This document shows positions 7,715 to 16,126 of a DNA stretch of 64,000 bases, in pieces; the stretch's first letter is position 1; each line of letters opens with the position of its first letter. A model generated the notes under the pieces. The model was not told the DNA's origin. It was given only the letters and a program-made list of their open reading frames with translations, and made no database searches. The stretch lies in NCBI RefSeq assembly GCF_003390925.1, contig NZ_QUBS01000014.1:1-64000 (forward strand), read 5' to 3'. The stretch comes from Trinickia diaoshuihuensis (GTDB lineage Bacteria; Pseudomonadota; Gammaproteobacteria; Burkholderiales; Burkholderiaceae). Made by a program: the position numbers and the translations under genes.

Positions 7715-8824
7715 ATGGATAGATCGGTGCAAGCATCCTCGGCAGCCGGATCGGCTGTGGTCAGCGCAGGTCGGTTACGGAGCGAACTGTCGCGCGATGC
7801 GCTGTCGGCGCGGCTCGTCGACGATACGCGGCATGCGCTCGCGCGCATTCTGGCGGGCGAGGACGATCGGTTGGCCTTGATCGTCGGGCCTTGCTCGATT
7901 CACGATCCCGAGGCCGCGTTCGAGTTCGCGCGGCGGCTCGCCCCGCTGCGCGCCCGGCATGCCGATACCCTCGAGATCGTCATGCGCGTCTATTTTGAAA
8001 AGCCGCGCACGAGGGGGGGATGGAAGGGTTTGATCAACGATCCGTGCCTCGACGACAGCTTTCGGATCGAACAAGGGCTGCGCATGGCGCGCGGCATTTT
8101 GCTCGGCGTCAACGCGCGCGGCGTGCCGGCGGCGACCGAATTTCTCGATCCGATCGTCACGCCCTACCTCGAGGATCTCGTGTCGTGGGGCGCTATCGGC
8201 GCACGGACGACCGAGTCGCAAATCCATCGGCAAACGGCCTCGGGCGTGGGGGCGCCGATCGGCTTCAAAAACGGCTCGGACGGCAACATCAAGGTCGCGA
8301 TCGACGGCGCGCTTGCCTCGCGCGCGGGACACCGCTATTTGCGGCCGGCCGAGCGCGGCGGCATCGAGGTCGTCGCGACGACGGGCAATCCTCATACGCA
8401 CGTCGTATTGCGCGGCGGCAAGAGCCCGAACTACGACGCGCAAAGCGTCGCGAGCGCTTGCTCGGCCCTCAGCGAGGCGCGTCTGCCGCCTTTCGTCGTC
8501 GTGGACGCCAGTCACGGCAATAGCGGCAAACAAACGCGGGCGCAACTCGATGTCTGCGACAACCTGGCGATGCAACTCGAACAAGGTCAACGAGCGATCG
8601 CGGGCGTGATGCTCGAATCGTTCCTCGTGGAAGGGCGGCAAGACATCGCGGCGGGCCGCCCGCTCGTGTTCGGCCAAAGCGTGACCGATGCCTGTCTCGG
8701 CTGGAGCGATACGGCGCAAGTCATCGAGCAGCTTTCCAACGCGATCGCGGCACGCCGGCGGTATCACACCGGCTTTGTCGCGCGGCGTATCCCCGGCATC
8801 GAAATCGACGCTGTGTCTTACTAA
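7715..8824 (+). CDS. aroG: 3-deoxy-D-arabino-heptulosonate-7-phosphate synthase, AroG type, probably feedback-insensitive
   Basis: 369 residues of the class I AroFGH family. It condenses phosphoenolpyruvate and erythrose 4-phosphate, the first step of the shikimate pathway. GPCSIHD carries the metal-binding cysteine (C60), and MRVYFEKPRT, GWKGLINDP, GARTTESQ and GFKNGSDG are intact. By alignment with E. coli AroG, the Pro150 position is Thr149 and the Ser180 position is Gly179. Both are classical sites where substitution removes phenylalanine inhibition. The C terminus is some 15 residues longer than in E. coli. It heads an operon with Rieske oxygenase genes, so it is probably a dedicated paralogue boosting precursor supply and not the housekeeping copy. 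Confidence 0.93.
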   Translation: MDRSVQASSAAGSAVVSAGRLRSELSRDALSARLVDDTRHALARILAGEDDRLALIVGPCSIHDPEAAFEFARRLAPLRARHADTLEIVMRVYFEKPRTRGGWKGLINDPCLDDSFRIEQGLRMARGILLGVNARGVPAATEFLDPIVTPYLEDLVSWGAIGARTTESQIHRQTASGVGAPIGFKNGSDGNIKVAIDGALASRAGHRYLRPAERGGIEVVATTGNPHTHVVLRGGKSPNYDAQSVASACSALSEARLPPFVVVDASHGNSGKQTRAQLDVCDNLAMQLEQGQRAIAGVMLESFLVEGRQDIAAGRPLVFGQSVTDACLGWSDTAQVIEQLSNAIAARRRYHTGFVARRIPGIEIDAVSY

Positions 8825-8836
8825 AAAGGAGTCCTC

Positions 8837-10096
8837 TTGAACGCACCGAACGATATCGCGCACACCCTGGACTGGAAGGGGGAAGGCGCCAGCAGAACGC
8901 CGTATGCGGCCTATACGAGCGAGGAGCTTTATCAACGAGAGCTGGAGCGGCTGTTTTACGGCAAGCACTGGTGCTATATCGGCCTCGAAGCCGAAGTGCC
9001 GACGCCCGGCGATTTCCAACGCACGGAAGTGGGCGAGCGTTCGGTCATCATGACGCGAACCGAGGACGGCGAAGTCGTCGTTTTCGAAAACGCCTGCGCG
9101 CATCGCGGCATGCAGTTTTGCCGGGAGCGAGCCGGCAAGGCGAAGGATTTCCACTGTCCGTATCACCAGTGGAACTACGATTTGAAGGGCAATCTGATCG
9201 GGGTGCCGTTCCGGCGCGGCGTGCGGCAAGCGGGCAAGATCAACGGCGGCATGCCGCCCGAGTTCGATCCGAGTCAGCACTCGCTGCGCCGCCTGCGCGT
9301 ATCGACGCGCGGAGGGGCGGTATTCGCATCGTTCGACCAAGACGTCGAATCGTTCGAGGATTTCCTCGGTCCGAAGATCCTGCATTACTACGACCGCCTG
9401 TTCCACGGTCCGAAGCTCACGTTGCTCGGTTACACGCGCCAGCGCGTACCGAGCAACTGGAAGCTGATGGTCGAGAACATCAAGGATCCGTATCACGCGG
9501 GCTTGCTGCATACGTGGTTCGTCAACTTCGGCCTATGGCGCGCGGATAACCCGGCCGAGCTCGTGACCGATGCGCATCATCGGCACGGCGCGATGATTTC
9601 GATTCGCAGCGGCGGCGGTGGCGGCGAGGTAACGCACAACGTGACGAGCTTCAAGGAGCGCATGACGCTGCACGACGACCGCTTCCTCGACGTGGTTCAC
9701 GAGCCGTGGTGGGGCGATCCGACCGTCGTCATGCTGACGCTGATGCCGAGCGTGATCATCCAGCAGCAGGTCAACGCGCTCTCGACGCGGCGCATCCGTC
9801 CGGTGAGTCCGGGCGTCTTCGACTACGTCTGGACGCACTTCGGATTCGAGACCGACGACGAGGAAATGACGCGCCGGCGTTTGCGTCAAGCGAATCTGTT
9901 CGGCCCGGCCGGCTTCGTCTCGGCCGACGACGGCGAAGTGATCGAATGCGTGCAGCAAAACTTCGACACGATCCCCGAGGGCAACGTCTACAACGAGCTC
10001 GGCGGCCGCGGGGTCGACGATCACACCGATCACATGGTCAGCGAGACCCTCGTGCGCGGCATGTATGAATACTGGCGCAAAGTGATGGAGGCCTGA
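8837..10096 (+). CDS. Rieske non-haem iron ring-hydroxylating oxygenase, large (alpha) subunit
   Basis: 419 residues. The Rieske [2Fe-2S] cluster is bound by C87-x-H89 and C107-x2-H110 (CAHRG... CPYHQW). The catalytic domain has the bridging Asp217 and iron ligands H220 and H225 (ENIKDPYHAGLLHTW), with a third acidic ligand in SADDGEVIE (364/365). Length and motifs are closest to the salicylate 5-hydroxylase NagG / anthranilate dioxygenase AndAc group. The TTG start is supported by AAAAAGGAG eight bases upstream and lies 12 bases after aroG. It would hydroxylate an aromatic or cyclic acid using electrons from the Rieske ferredoxin encoded downstream. Substrate is not known; position next to aroG favours a biosynthetic role. 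Confidence 0.92.
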   Translation: MNAPNDIAHTLDWKGEGASRTPYAAYTSEELYQRELERLFYGKHWCYIGLEAEVPTPGDFQRTEVGERSVIMTRTEDGEVVVFENACAHRGMQFCRERAGKAKDFHCPYHQWNYDLKGNLIGVPFRRGVRQAGKINGGMPPEFDPSQHSLRRLRVSTRGGAVFASFDQDVESFEDFLGPKILHYYDRLFHGPKLTLLGYTRQRVPSNWKLMVENIKDPYHAGLLHTWFVNFGLWRADNPAELVTDAHHRHGAMISIRSGGGGGEVTHNVTSFKERMTLHDDRFLDVVHEPWWGDPTVVMLTLMPSVIIQQQVNALSTRRIRPVSPGVFDYVWTHFGFETDDEEMTRRRLRQANLFGPAGFVSADDGEVIECVQQNFDTIPEGNVYNELGGRGVDDHTDHMVSETLVRGMYEYWRKVMEA

Positions 10097-10624
10097 ATGA
10101 CGACGATCGCCACCTTGACTCAGGCTCAGGCTCAGGCGCCGCGGGCAATGGACGTGACCTTCGCCGACTATTACGCGCTCGTCGAGATGAACGCGCGCTA
10201 TGCGTCGGCGCTCGATTCCGGCGATTGGGACGCTTGGCCCGAGTTTTTCGAGGACGTGTGCCGCTACGAACTCGTGCCGCGCGAGAACCATGAGCGCCGC
10301 CTGCCGCTTGCGCTGCTCGCGTTCGAAAGCAAGGGCATGCTGAAGGACCGCGTCTACGGAATCAAGGAAACGCTTTTCTACGATCCGTACTATCAGCGGC
10401 ACATCATCGGCACGCCGCTCATTACCTATATCGACGGATCGGTCATCGAGGCGCGCACGAACTATGCGGTGCTGCGCACCAAGTCGGAACAAGCGACGGA
10501 CGTCTACAACGCAGGCTTTTATATCGACCGCATTCGCCGCACCGGCGAGGGGCTGCGGTTCGAATCGCGGATTTGCGTCTACGACAGCGAAATGGTTCCG
10601 AACTCGATCATCTATCCGATCTGA
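10097..10624 (+). CDS. Ring-hydroxylating oxygenase, small (beta) subunit
   Basis: 175 residues of the SnoaL-like beta-subunit fold ([33 protein letters not shown], then [16 protein letters not shown] and [20 protein letters not shown]). It would form the structural part of an alpha3-beta3 oxygenase with the preceding protein. It begins directly after the alpha stop codon with GGAGG well placed before the ATG. An alternative internal start at 10148 would remove 17 residues that have no family similarity. NagH- and AndAd-like in size. Confidence 0.9.
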   Translation: MTTIATLTQAQAQAPRAMDVTFADYYALVEMNARYASALDSGDWDAWPEFFEDVCRYELVPRENHERRLPLALLAFESKGMLKDRVYGIKETLFYDPYYQRHIIGTPLITYIDGSVIEARTNYAVLRTKSEQATDVYNAGFYIDRIRRTGEGLRFESRICVYDSEMVPNSIIYPI

Positions 10625-10635
10625 AGGAGCGTGCT

Positions 10636-10986
10636 ATGAGCAACGAGTGGATCGATACCGTCGATCCCGACGTCGTGCGTGCCGATGGCCTGGCAGGCGT
10701 GTACGTCGCAGGGCGGGACATTGCGTTGTTTGCGGTCGGCGACGAAATTTTCGCCACCGACAATCAGTGCACCCACGGCGAGGCACGTTTGTCCGATGGC
10801 TTCTTGCTCGACGACGAGATCGAGTGTCCGCTGCACCAGGGACGCTTCAGCGTGCGGACGGGCCAGGCGATGTGCGCACCGGTCACGGGCTGCATCCGCA
10901 CCTATCCGGTCAAGATCGAGAACGGCAGGATTTTTCTGCAGCTCGAGACCGACGACGTGTCCGCTCAGCCGGGAGAACAAGCATGA
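10636..10986 (+). CDS. Rieske-type [2Fe-2S] ferredoxin
   Basis: 116 residues with the Rieske motif C-T-H...C-P-L-H ([15 protein letters not shown] and [12 protein letters not shown]). It resembles the ferredoxins of three-component naphthalene/anthranilate dioxygenases and would pass electrons from an NAD(P)H reductase to the oxygenase alpha subunit. AAGGAG precedes the ATG at 10636; a longer frame from 10573 overlaps the beta-subunit gene and is not needed. No ferredoxin reductase gene is present in the operon or elsewhere in this window. Confidence 0.92.
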   Translation: MSNEWIDTVDPDVVRADGLAGVYVAGRDIALFAVGDEIFATDNQCTHGEARLSDGFLLDDEIECPLHQGRFSVRTGQAMCAPVTGCIRTYPVKIENGRIFLQLETDDVSAQPGEQA

Positions 10987-11270
10987 GTGCGTATGTCTTG
11001 GTAGACGTCGACGTGCTCGATCCGGACGGTCTTGCCGCCTATCGCAAAGCGGGCGTGCCGACGATTGCCGCGCACGGCGGCCGCGTGCTCGCACGCAGCG
11101 ACGACGTCGTGGTGCTGGAGGGCGAGTGGAGGCCGCGGCGCATGGTCGTCCTCGAGTTCGCCGATATCGAGGCGGCGCAGCGCTGGCACGCCTCGCCCGA
11201 GTATCAGCAGGCGCGGCAGTTGCGGCTGGAGGCGGCGCGGACTCAGTCGATCGCGGTGTCGGGCGTCTGA
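10983..11270 (+). CDS. DUF1330 family protein (first copy)
   Basis: 95 residues with the DUF1330 dimeric alpha-beta barrel pattern ([55 protein letters not shown]). Its ATG overlaps the ferredoxin TGA, so it is co-translated with the oxygenase genes. DUF1330 proteins have no generally established activity; the fold resembles small cofactor-free monooxygenases and isomerases. The tight coupling to the oxygenase suggests a role in the same pathway, perhaps on a labile hydroxylated intermediate. That role is inference. Confidence 0.85.
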   Translation: MSAYVLVDVDVLDPDGLAAYRKAGVPTIAAHGGRVLARSDDVVVLEGEWRPRRMVVLEFADIEAAQRWHASPEYQQARQLRLEAARTQSIAVSGV

Positions 11271-11306
11271 CGCCTTGCCTGTGCATCCCACTTCATAGGA
11301 GAGAAC

Positions 11307-11636
11307 ATGTCCGCATTCGTGATTTTCGACATCGACGTGCACGATCCGCAGGCCTATGAGGCTTACCGCCGGATCGGCGCCCCGACCGTCGCGGCATTCG
11401 GCGGGCGCTTCTTGGTGCGCGGCGGCGAGACCGAAACGCTCGAAGGCGATTGGTCGCCTAAGCGTGTCGTCGTGCTCGAGTTCGAATCGGCCGAGCGCGC
11501 CCGCGCTTGGTATCACTCGACGTCGTATCAAGAGGCCAAGCGTCTGCGCGAGGGCGCCGCGCAGACGATCGGTATCCTGGCCGACGGCTATGCGCCGGCG
11601 CCCGCCCCGGTCGATGCGCCGGCGGCAGCGTCGTAA
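11307..11636 (+). CDS. DUF1330 family protein (second copy)
   Basis: 109 residues and a clear paralogue of the preceding protein (FVIFDIDVHDPQAYEAYRRIGAP, LEGDWSPKRVVVLEFESAERARAWYHSTSYQEAKRLREGA). It carries an extra Ala/Pro-rich tail. It has its own ribosome-binding site (aggagagaac). The pair looks like a tandem duplication that then diverged. As the last gene of the oxygenase operon, it may form a heterodimer with the first copy. Confidence 0.85.
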   Translation: MSAFVIFDIDVHDPQAYEAYRRIGAPTVAAFGGRFLVRGGETETLEGDWSPKRVVVLEFESAERARAWYHSTSYQEAKRLREGAAQTIGILADGYAPAPAPVDAPAAAS

Positions 11637-11699
11637 CGATCGGAGCGCAATGGGCTGAGCGCGCCCGTACGAGGGTCCTTGCCTGAGTAGCGGTTCTTG

Positions 11700-11733
11700 C
11701 GGCGGCGTCGCGATATGCGGCGCCGCCGTTTTC
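11700..11733. terminator. Probable bidirectional terminator between the two convergent operons
   Basis: GGCGGCG (11701-11707) pairs with CGCCGCC (11721-11727), followed by GTTTTCGTTT on the plus strand. It lies between the last DUF1330 gene and the end of emrB. Stem quality is good, the T tract is interrupted. Confidence 0.5.
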
Positions 11734-11760
11734 GTTTCGGCGGCGGAAGGGCAACGACGC

Positions 11761-13296
11761 TCAAGCGCGGCGATAGCGGATCGACCACACGAGCGCCAGC
11801 GTCGCGGCGAACAGCAGGACCGAACCGAACGAAAAGTCGATCAAGGCCAGCATGTGCGCTTGGAGCTCGATCGAGTGAGCGACCGACGCCAATGCGCCGG
11901 CCGGCGACATGCCGCTGTGTTCGAGTTTCGCGAGCCAGTCGCTCGTGCCCGGGTCGAACGGCGTGATGCGATCGACGAGATAAGTGCGATGCACGCGGGC
12001 CCGCCGTTCAAAGTAAGTGGGTGCGATCGACGTTGCCATACTCGTGCCGAGCCGGCGCAGGGCATTTTGCAAGCCGGAGGCCGCCGCTAGCCGCTCGCGG
12101 GGCAGACTCGCGAGTGACAGCGACACGAGCGGCGTGATGAAGAAGGCGGTGGCCGCGCCCATCAGCAGGGAGTTGGCCGCGATGTCGCCGATCGTCACAT
12201 CGGTGTTGAATCGCATTCGCCAAAACGAGGCGGCGCCCCAGCCGATCAGCGCGATCGTCGCCAGGCGCCGCGGATCCGAGTGCCCTTGAAAGCGGCCGAT
12301 GAGCGGCGCGATGACGATGCCTGCGATCCCGAGCGGCGCCGTGGCGACGCCCGCCCACGTGGCGGTGTAATTCTGCTGCGTCTGCAGCCACAGCGGCACG
12401 AGGACCAGCGCACCGTAATAGACGGCGAACCCCACCATGACCGATAGCGTCCCCGCAGTGAACTCGCGATTGGCGAACAGGCGCAGATCGACGATCGGAT
12501 GGGTCTCCGTCAATTCCCACAGAATGAGCGCGCAAAAGGAGACGACGCATACGACGGCGAGCGCGCGGATTTCGATCGACGCGAACCAGTCGAGGTTTTC
12601 GCCGCGATCGAGCAGCAACTGCAGCGACCCGAAGCTCGCCGCAAGTAGCGCGAGGCCGACGAGATCGACGGGCAAGCGGCGCGTGGGATTGTCGCGCCCT
12701 TTCAAGAAGCGCATCAGCACGAGCAGGACGGCCGCGCCGGTCGGGACGTTGACGTAGAAGATGTATGGCCACGTGATGTTGTCGGTGATCCAGCCGCCGA
12801 TGATTGGGCCGAGCACGGGGGCCACGAATGTGGTCGTTTGCCAGAGCGCCAGCGCGATACCGCGGCGCGCCGCAGGAAACACGGCCATCATGAGCGCTTG
12901 CGACAATGCCGTGATGGGTCCGGACGCCGCGCCTTGCAACGCGCGAAAAATCAGCAGCGATTCGAAGTTCGGGGCGAGACCGCAGAGAATCGACGTTGCC
13001 ACGAATAGGATCAGCGAGACGCGAAAGAGCAGCACCTGCCCGAACCGCTGGGCGAGCCATCCCGTGAGCGGCAGCGTGATCGCCAGCGGCGTGGCGAACG
13101 AGGTCAGCATCCACGTGCCCATATCGGGGGCGACGCCGAGGTCCCCGGCAATCGTCGGCACGGCGACGTTCGCGATCGTCAGATCGAGCGTTTGCATGAA
13201 GTTGGCCACGCTGATGGCGAGGGCGACGAAGACGAGCGTGGTGCCCGTCATCGGTTCGAGCGGCTGTTTGGGGACCGCGGTCGATCGGGTCGTCAT
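11761..13296 (-). CDS. emrB: EmrB/QacA-type MFS multidrug exporter (DHA2, 14 TM)
   Basis: 511 residues with about 14 membrane segments. Features of the DHA2 drug:H+ antiporters include LDLTIANVAVPTIAGDLG (motif D1) and FRALQGAASGPITALSQALMM with ALWQTTTFVAPVLGPIIGGWI (motif C). It works with the membrane-fusion protein encoded one base upstream (TGAGATG junction) and the NodT-type channel to pump compounds out of the cell. A longer frame to 13473 is a shadow of emrA. As the last gene of a leftward block converging on the aromatic operon, it is a strong candidate for product export or self-resistance. Confidence 0.93.
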   Translation of the reverse strand: MTTRSTAVPKQPLEPMTGTTLVFVALAISVANFMQTLDLTIANVAVPTIAGDLGVAPDMGTWMLTSFATPLAITLPLTGWLAQRFGQVLLFRVSLILFVATSILCGLAPNFESLLIFRALQGAASGPITALSQALMMAVFPAARRGIALALWQTTTFVAPVLGPIIGGWITDNITWPYIFYVNVPTGAAVLLVLMRFLKGRDNPTRRLPVDLVGLALLAASFGSLQLLLDRGENLDWFASIEIRALAVVCVVSFCALILWELTETHPIVDLRLFANREFTAGTLSVMVGFAVYYGALVLVPLWLQTQQNYTATWAGVATAPLGIAGIVIAPLIGRFQGHSDPRRLATIALIGWGAASFWRMRFNTDVTIGDIAANSLLMGAATAFFITPLVSLSLASLPRERLAAASGLQNALRRLGTSMATSIAPTYFERRARVHRTYLVDRITPFDPGTSDWLAKLEHSGMSPAGALASVAHSIELQAHMLALIDFSFGSVLLFAATLALVWSIRYRRA

Positions 13297-13297
13297 C

Positions 13298-14515
13298 TCA
13301 TGCCCCCGGCTTATGTGCGCCGGCGCTACCGCTATTGGCGCGGATCGTTTCGGCCACGAGCGCCTCGCCCGCGTCTTCGTCGCGGCGATAGACGTTGGTT
13401 TCGTCGATTGCGGCGGACGCACCGGCAAGCGCCGGCAGCGTCGCTGCCGATGCCGTGCCCGCCGGATACCCAAGCGGCACCGAGGCGGTCATCGATAAGC
13501 CGATGCGCAAGGGGTGCGCGCGCAACTCGCTCGGGTCGAGTGCGATGCGCACGGGCACGCGCTGCACGACCTTGATCCAGTTGCCCGTTGCGTTCTGCGC
13601 GGGCACCGACGCGAACGCCGCGCCGGTGCCGGCTTCGATCCCGTCGATGCGGCCGTGAAAGACGACATCGGGGCCGTATAGATCGGAGCGCAACTCGACG
13701 GTCTCCCCCGGATGCATCTCGCGCAGTTGCGATTCCTTGAAGTTCGCCTCGACCCATACGCGATCGAGTGGTACCAGCGCCATGGCGATCGTTCCGGGCG
13801 CGACGTGCTGGCCGACCTGGACGACGCGGTGGGTGACGAGTCCGCCGATCGGCGCCCGCGTTTCGCCGCGACGCAGCGCCAGCGCGGCGCTGCGCACCCG
13901 CGCGGCCGCCGCGCGTACGAGCGGGTTCGATTCGATCGAGGTGCTGTCGGTTTTCGCGAGCGCCGCCTCATAGGCCGCTTGCTGGGCGCTCAGCGATGCC
14001 GCTGCGCTGGTCATCGCATCGTGCGCGTGGCGAATGTCTTCGCTAGACACCCCTCCGTCCTGCGCGAGGCTTTCGCGTCGCCGCAGATCGTCGCTGGCCT
14101 TCGCGAGCGCGGATCGCTGCAACAGGACCTGGGCATCCTCGCGCGATACGTCGGCACGCGCCGTCCGGTAGGCGCGCACGGCATGCGCGAGTTCCGCGAC
14201 GGCGGCATCGAGCGCGAGGCGCGCGTCGGCGCTGTCGATTCGAAAGAGCGGTTCGCCCGCATGCACCCATTGTGCGTTTTCGACCATGACGGCATCGACG
14301 GTGCCGTTCACCAGCGAGGAGACCTGCACGACGTCGCCGGCCACGTAGGCGTCGTCGGTCGTTTCGGTGCCGCGCGAGGCCGACCAATAGGCGAGGGCTG
14401 CGCCGGCCGTCACGGTCAGCGCGATAAAAAATAAACCGAAGCGGCGGACGCGGGCGGCGCGCATCCGCGCGGCCAGCAGGTCTTGCTCGGCCGCGGAGGT
14501 TTCGGCAACAGTCAT
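13298..14515 (-). CDS. emrA: EmrA-type membrane-fusion protein
   Basis: 405 residues. One N-terminal transmembrane helix (FGLFFIALTVTAGAALAYW), then lipoyl-half motifs (DDAYVAGDVVQVSSLVNGTVDAVMVENAQWV and GETRAPIGGLVTHRVVQVGQHVAPG), a helical hairpin between them, and a beta-barrel domain. It bridges EmrB and the outer-membrane channel across the periplasm. The ATG overlaps the stop of the channel gene (ATGA) and its own stop lies one base before emrB, so the three genes are translationally coupled. Confidence 0.93.
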   Translation of the reverse strand: MTVAETSAAEQDLLAARMRAARVRRFGLFFIALTVTAGAALAYWSASRGTETTDDAYVAGDVVQVSSLVNGTVDAVMVENAQWVHAGEPLFRIDSADARLALDAAVAELAHAVRAYRTARADVSREDAQVLLQRSALAKASDDLRRRESLAQDGGVSSEDIRHAHDAMTSAAASLSAQQAAYEAALAKTDSTSIESNPLVRAAAARVRSAALALRRGETRAPIGGLVTHRVVQVGQHVAPGTIAMALVPLDRVWVEANFKESQLREMHPGETVELRSDLYGPDVVFHGRIDGIEAGTGAAFASVPAQNATGNWIKVVQRVPVRIALDPSELRAHPLRIGLSMTASVPLGYPAGTASAATLPALAGASAAIDETNVYRRDEDAGEALVAETIRANSGSAGAHKPGA

Positions 14516-15960
14516 GGCTGGGCTCCAACGGGAGTGGCGGCGCCGCCGAGCGCGGCGATCAGCCGGACGTGCTCGATGGCGAAAGAGGCGTCCGCTTGCG
14601 CAACGGACGAACGGTCTTCGAGCAAGCGGCTTTGCGCGAGCAAGACGTCGAGATAGCCCGTCATGCCTTTGGCGTACCGGCGCGTCTCGACGTCGTAGGT
14701 TTGCTGCGCCCGCTCGAGTGCTTGCCGCTGCGAGTCGCGCTCGCGCGCGAGGGCGTCGATTTGCGTGAGCGCATCGCTGACTTCGGCGAGCGCGCCCACG
14801 ACCGTATCGTCGTAAGCCGCGACGGCCGCGTTGTAGGCCGCGGTCTGCGCGCGTAACGCCGCTTGCAAGCGCCCGCCCTCGAAGATCGGCAGGGTTAGCG
14901 CGGGACCGGCGCCGAGCGTGCCGCTGCCGCCGTGCAGGAGTGCGCGAAAGCCGAGGCTCTGCACGCCGGCGAAGGCGAGCAGATCGATGTCGGGATAGAA
15001 CGCCGCGCGCGCCGCATCGATGCCGGCCGACTGCGCTTGCACGTCGTAGCGCGCCGCGAGGACATCGGGGCGGCGGCCGACCAGCGAAGCGGGCAAGACC
15101 GGCGGGAGCGCCATGCGCGTGGTGAGGACGGCGGCCGGTGCGATGAGCGCATCGGTGTAGCCGGGGCCGCGGCCGGCAAGCGCCGCGAGCCGATGCCTCA
15201 ATTGGGCGACGGCGGCCTCATGCCGAGCGATACCGGCCCGCGCGAGCGGCACCGGCTCGCCCGCGCGCAGGGCGGCTGCCTGCATATCGATACCGGCATC
15301 CACGCGTGCCGTCGTGAGCCGCAATAAATGCTCGTGCTGCGCGAGCGTATCTTGCGCGATAGCGAGCAACTGCTGCTCGAGTGCCAGTTGCAAATAGGTT
15401 TCGACGATGGCGGCCGCGAGCGACACCGTAGCGGCGCTTTCTAGCGCTTGCCGTTGATCGGCGCGCGCGCGAGCCGCGCGGCTCGTTGCGCGTAGCCGTC
15501 CCGCCAAGTCGAGATCGAACGACGCCGCGAGCAGTGCCTGCGCATCGACTTGCCAATGGCCGGCCGCGGGCGGCGGCGTGCGATAGCTCCGCGGCAAGCG
15601 TTGCGGAACGGCGCCGGCTTTGGCATCGACCATCGGCAACGTCGCCGCGCGTTCGACGTCCGCTTCGGCGAGCGCTTGTTCGACGCGTTCGCGCTGGATA
15701 CGCAGCGACGGCGCCTGAGCCAAGGCATCGTCCATGATCCGATCGAGCTGCGCATCGCCGAATACGCGCCACCATCGCGGGGCGATGGACTCGCCCCTCT
15801 GAGCCGCGTCGATCGCGGCGCCGGCCTCGAACCGTTCGACGGGTGTCATCGCGGCCATGGGCGGCTGCTGCCCGAAGGGCGCGCAGCCGCCCAGCGCCCA
15901 GCCCGATAAGGCGGCAAGCAGCGCGCTTCGCCGTCGCGCTTTCAATGTTGTTTTGATCAT
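14512..15960 (-). CDS. NodT-family outer-membrane efflux lipoprotein
   Basis: 482 residues from the preferred start MIKTTLKARRRSALL; an upstream ATG at 15984 adds eight residues. A lipoprotein signal ends in the lipobox LGGC (WALGGCAPFG). Two outer-membrane-efflux repeats follow, with the typical WWRVFGDAQLDRIMDDAL near the N terminus and GAGPALTLPIFEGGRLQAAL in the second repeat. It would form the TolC-like trimeric channel for EmrAB. It is the first gene of the efflux operon and has a long palindromic operator 30 bases upstream. Confidence 0.93.
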   Translation of the reverse strand: MIKTTLKARRRSALLAALSGWALGGCAPFGQQPPMAAMTPVERFEAGAAIDAAQRGESIAPRWWRVFGDAQLDRIMDDALAQAPSLRIQRERVEQALAEADVERAATLPMVDAKAGAVPQRLPRSYRTPPPAAGHWQVDAQALLAASFDLDLAGRLRATSRAARARADQRQALESAATVSLAAAIVETYLQLALEQQLLAIAQDTLAQHEHLLRLTTARVDAGIDMQAAALRAGEPVPLARAGIARHEAAVAQLRHRLAALAGRGPGYTDALIAPAAVLTTRMALPPVLPASLVGRRPDVLAARYDVQAQSAGIDAARAAFYPDIDLLAFAGVQSLGFRALLHGGSGTLGAGPALTLPIFEGGRLQAALRAQTAAYNAAVAAYDDTVVGALAEVSDALTQIDALARERDSQRQALERAQQTYDVETRRYAKGMTGYLDVLLAQSRLLEDRSSVAQADASFAIEHVRLIAALGGAATPVGAQP

Positions 15961-15989
15961 GATTCGTTCAGGCCGCATCCCCATTGGGT

Positions 15990-16019
15990 GATTGTCTTAA
16001 AATATATCTTTAGACAATC
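15990..16019 (-). promoter_or_regulatory. Palindromic operator upstream of the efflux operon (MarR-like)
   Basis: A 30-base near-perfect inverted repeat with outer arms GATTGTCT and AGACAATC and an AT-rich centre containing TATATT. It lies 30-59 bases before the NodT start, where a repressor would block the promoter. Length and AT-rich palindromic form fit MarR/EmrR-type repressors. No marR-type gene lies in the window. Confidence 0.7.
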
Positions 16020-16126
16020 TCGGCGTCGCGGCAACTGCTAGAAATGTCAGTCGCGTCCGCTGCCGGTGGGGCAAGGGTGTGCGCCGCCTAAGGGGCCCGG
16101 CGCCGCGCGGTCGCGCGAGGCTGCGC

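Noticed and set aside
7775-9511. 578-residue minus-strand ORF across the DAHP synthase and Rieske genes
   Set aside because: Antisense to two genes with clear domains and conserved catalytic motifs; no family features of its own.
8837-10986. Simple anthranilate or salicylate degradation operon
   Set aside because: No catechol, gentisate or ortho-cleavage genes and no reductase are present, and the operon is headed by a biosynthetic DAHP synthase. A catabolic origin of the oxygenase remains possible.
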